Source of the DNA: Halomonas halophila | GTDB taxonomy: Bacteria > Pseudomonadota > Gammaproteobacteria > Pseudomonadales > Halomonadaceae | NCBI GenBank assembly: GCA_002433675.1 | Contig: DJIP01000069.1 | Coordinates: forward strand, 19,623 to 27,299 | DNA length: 7,677 bases | Reading direction: 5' to 3' | Part shown: positions 6,169-7,677 of the stretch, piece after piece | Layout of the letters: each line of letters begins with the position of its first letter | Position numbering within the stretch: position 1 is the stretch's first letter | The notes under the pieces: model-generated | Databases searched by the model: none | What the model was told of the DNA's origin: nothing | The model's input: the letters and a program-made list of their open reading frames with translations, nothing else | Position numbers and translations under genes: made by a program

Positions 6169-6898
6169 GCGAGCGGTGCACGTAGATGTCGTAGCGGCTG
6201 GTCTTCTCCTCGAGTCGATGTCTCGGCTCGGGGCCAGCGATGGACGGCGCCTTGCGCGGGCGCTTGACCACCACTCGGTGGCTGGCGACGTCCAGCGCCG
6301 CTTCCAGTAGCCGAGGCGCATCGTCATCGTCCCCGGCCAACTCACGAAACAGCCGCATCTCCTTCTTGACCAGGGCAGACTTGTCGCGGTGGGGAAACAT
6401 CGGGTCCAGGTGGATCACCTCCGGGGCCACCCCGGCCGCTGCCACGATGGCGCCAAGCTGACGACTGCTGTCGCCATGGGCAAGGTGCATGCGTGCCGCC
6501 GTTTCCCGAGTGTCGCTGTCCTCCCGGGCACGCCGGAGTCCGTCATCCAGCAGGGTCGCAATGGCGGCTACCCGTTCGATCAGCAGCACCTCGGCGCCCA
6601 GGCTCGCCAGCACGAAGGCGTCACGGCCTAGACCCGCGGTGGCATCGATGATGCTCGGGGTGACGCCCTTGGCCAGACCACAGGCCCGAGCCACCAGCTG
6701 ACCGCGCCCACCGCCAAAACGCCGCCGGTGGCCGGCGCGCCCACCGACGAAGTCCACCCACAGTGGCTTGCCATAGCGGGCCTCGTCGCCGACCAGCACC
6801 AACCTGCCCTGGTCATCCCGTTCCAGCGCCAGCGCCGCCTCGGGGTCGCTGTCCAGCACGAAGGGCAGCGCCAGGCCAGGGCTCAGTCGGACGCTCAC
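6152..6898 (-). CDS. rsmJ: 16S rRNA (guanine(1516)-N(2))-methyltransferase
   Basis: RsmJ (YhiQ) uses S-adenosylmethionine to methylate N2 of G1516 in the small-subunit rRNA. The 248-residue length matches the 250 residues of E. coli RsmJ. Seen: [20 protein letters not shown] at 46-65, the SAM-binding motif [20 protein letters not shown] at 83-101, LLDDGL at 116-121, the catalytic-loop motif [20 protein letters not shown] at 163-182, VVVKRP at 209-214, and RYDIYV near the end. The start is a GTG at 6898 that overlaps the tsaB stop (GTGA), with AAAGG at 6906-6910 seven bases upstream. This arrangement indicates translation coupled to tsaB. The gene ends inside the convergent plsB, with 17 bp shared. 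The unusual start codon and the coupling are the only points of start uncertainty. Confidence 0.96.
   Translation of the reverse strand: MSVRLSPGLALPFVLDSDPEAALALERDDQGRLVLVGDEARYGKPLWVDFVGGRAGHRRRFGGGRGQLVARACGLAKGVTPSIIDATAGLGRDAFVLASLGAEVLLIERVAAIATLLDDGLRRAREDSDTRETAARMHLAHGDSSRQLGAIVAAAGVAPEVIHLDPMFPHRDKSALVKKEMRLFRELAGDDDDAPRLLEAALDVASHRVVVKRPRKAPSIAGPEPRHRLEEKTSRYDIYVHRSLKAER
6156..6171. other. Small stem-loop spanning the plsB/rsmJ convergent ends
   Basis: CGCTCA (6156-6161) pairs with TGAGCG (6166-6171) around the loop GCCT. The plsB stop TGA (6166-6168) is in the right arm, and the rsmJ stop (6152-6154) lies just outside the left arm. The dyad is symmetric, so it would form in both transcripts. 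There is no T-tract on either side, so calling it a bidirectional terminator would go beyond the sequence. Confidence 0.35.
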
Positions 6899-7614
6899 GA
6901 GCGCGCCTTTCGCTCGGTCTTCTTCCAGGCCACCTGGTCGCGCAGATAGACGGGCTGGGCGTCGTGGGGACGCTGAGCATCGCCTGCAGCAAAGACTTCG
7001 GCGGCCAGACGCGCCATGTCCTCGGCGGCAGGATCGACATCACTTACGGTCAGATTGAGGCTGGCCTGGATCTCGGCGGGCATCTGATCCCACAGCGCCC
7101 AGCCCGACCCCAGCCCCACCCAATCATGGTCTTCATGCTCGCGGGGCAGCACCAGCCGTTCGGGCGGCAGCACCGCTTCGTCCATCAGTGCCAACGGCCG
7201 CCCATCCTCGACCCGCCAGGCGCCGACGTAGATCTCGCCCATGCGGGCGTCCAGCGCAGTGACCATGTAGCGATAGCGATGGCGCAGGTGGCCACCCAGC
7301 GCCAGTGCCTCCAGCGTCGACACACCGACCAGCGGCCGGTCCAGCCCGTAGGCCAGCCCCTGGGCCACACCCGCGGCGATTCTCAGTCCGGTGAAGGAAC
7401 CAGGACCGCGCCCGTAGGCCACGGCGTCCAGCTCACTGGCCGCCACGCCGGCCTCGGCCAGCACTTCGTCGACCATCGGCAACAGACGGCGGGTATGCTC
7501 TCGCGGGGTCTGCGCAAAACGCGCTATCACCTCGTCCGGGCCGCCCTCTTGGCGACGCAGCAGGGCCGCAGAGCAGGCGCTCGAGGAGGCATCGAGGGCC
7601 ACAATCAAGGTCAT
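6895..7614 (-). CDS. tsaB: tRNA threonylcarbamoyladenosine biosynthesis protein TsaB
   Basis: TsaB (YeaZ) is the non-catalytic partner of the TsaD ligase. With TsaE they place the threonylcarbamoyl group on A37 of ANN-decoding tRNAs (t6A) in the cytoplasm. From the chosen start the protein has 239 residues, close to the 231 of E. coli. Seen: the ASKHA-fold start [18 protein letters not shown], the [14 protein letters not shown] segment at 39-52, and the TsaB signature [20 protein letters not shown] at 67-86, followed by GVSTLEALA and the [13 protein letters not shown] strand pair at 121-133. The C-terminus [10 protein letters not shown] is also typical. The frame extends 11 codons upstream to an ATG at 7647, but that ATG lies inside a perfect TATAAT box, and family homology begins at the ATG at 7614, which has AGGA (7625-7628) ten bases before it. 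The stop overlaps the rsmJ GTG start, forming a two-gene operon. Confidence 0.96.
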   Translation of the reverse strand: MTLIVALDASSSACSAALLRRQEGGPDEVIARFAQTPREHTRRLLPMVDEVLAEAGVAASELDAVAYGRGPGSFTGLRIAAGVAQGLAYGLDRPLVGVSTLEALALGGHLRHRYRYMVTALDARMGEIYVGAWRVEDGRPLALMDEAVLPPERLVLPREHEDHDWVGLGSGWALWDQMPAEIQASLNLTVSDVDPAAEDMARLAAEVFAAGDAQRPHDAQPVYLRDQVAWKKTERKARS

Positions 7615-7645
7615 GTCAGACTCATCCTGGTAGTAAATCCGGCAC

Positions 7646-7651
7646 ATTATA
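7646..7651 (-). promoter_or_regulatory. Perfect -10 box for the tsaB-rsmJ operon
   Basis: TATAAT occurs on the minus strand 31 bp before the tsaB ATG at 7614. The -35 region at 16-18 bp (near 7669-7674) is a poor match. Transcription would begin near 7639 and leave a leader of about 24 nt with the ribosome binding site in it. This makes an ATG at 7647 impossible on transcripts from this promoter. A further promoter beyond the window edge cannot be excluded. Confidence 0.6.
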
Positions 7652-7677
7652 AACGACTCACGGCCCGCCTTGGGGCG

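Noticed and set aside
1..7677. Mobile elements, CRISPR arrays, tRNA or rRNA genes, toxin-antitoxin or defence modules
   Set aside because: No spaced direct repeats, transposase motifs, cloverleaf-like sequence or typical small paired genes were seen; all long frames belong to known housekeeping families.

Overview
The window reads as a chromosomal housekeeping segment of a GC-rich gammaproteobacterium. The best fit is the Halomonas/Chromohalobacter group (Halomonadaceae). This rests on strong GC bias at third codon positions, a full-length gammaproteobacterial-type PlsB, an RsmJ (YhiQ) and a YecA-like UPF0149 protein. The genus is an inference; no 16S or other marker is present. I see no mobile element, CRISPR array, tRNA, rRNA or phage gene.

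Layout from left to right. Positions 1-785 (minus) hold the first 261 codons of acetyl-CoA synthetase (acs), which runs off the left edge just before its ATP-binding loop. An AT-rich 179-bp gap (786-964) upstream of acs probably carries its promoter. A SprT-family zinc protein gene (965-1546, minus) follows. It is divergent from a UPF0149/YecA-like gene (1644-2390, plus) whose product ends in an unusual Lys/Gly-rich basic tail. Three tandem copies of a 22-bp repeat begin inside the end of that gene and fill most of the convergent gap to a cardiolipin synthase-type phospholipase D gene (2470-3582, minus). That gene is divergent from plsB (3724-6168, plus), so the 141-bp gap lies between a late and an early enzyme of phospholipid synthesis. 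plsB converges on rsmJ (6152-6898, minus) and their 3' ends overlap by 17 bp. rsmJ is translationally coupled through a GTGA overlap to the upstream tsaB (6895-7614, minus), which has a perfect TATAAT box before it at the right edge.

By function, acs supplies acetyl-CoA from acetate. PlsB makes 1-acyl-glycerol-3-phosphate, the first phospholipid intermediate, and the PLD enzyme probably makes cardiolipin at the end of that pathway. TsaB and RsmJ belong to translation: tRNA t6A modification and 16S rRNA m2G1516 methylation. For three genes I place the start downstream of the longest possible frame: cardiolipin synthase at 3582, plsB at 3724 and tsaB at 7614.

I looked for a novel system and did not find a convincing one. 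The most interesting signals are the 22-bp tandem repeat that puts a stop codon in all three frames, the basic tail of the UPF0149 protein, the coincident divergent -10 boxes between the two phospholipid genes, and the overlapping plsB/rsmJ 3' ends.
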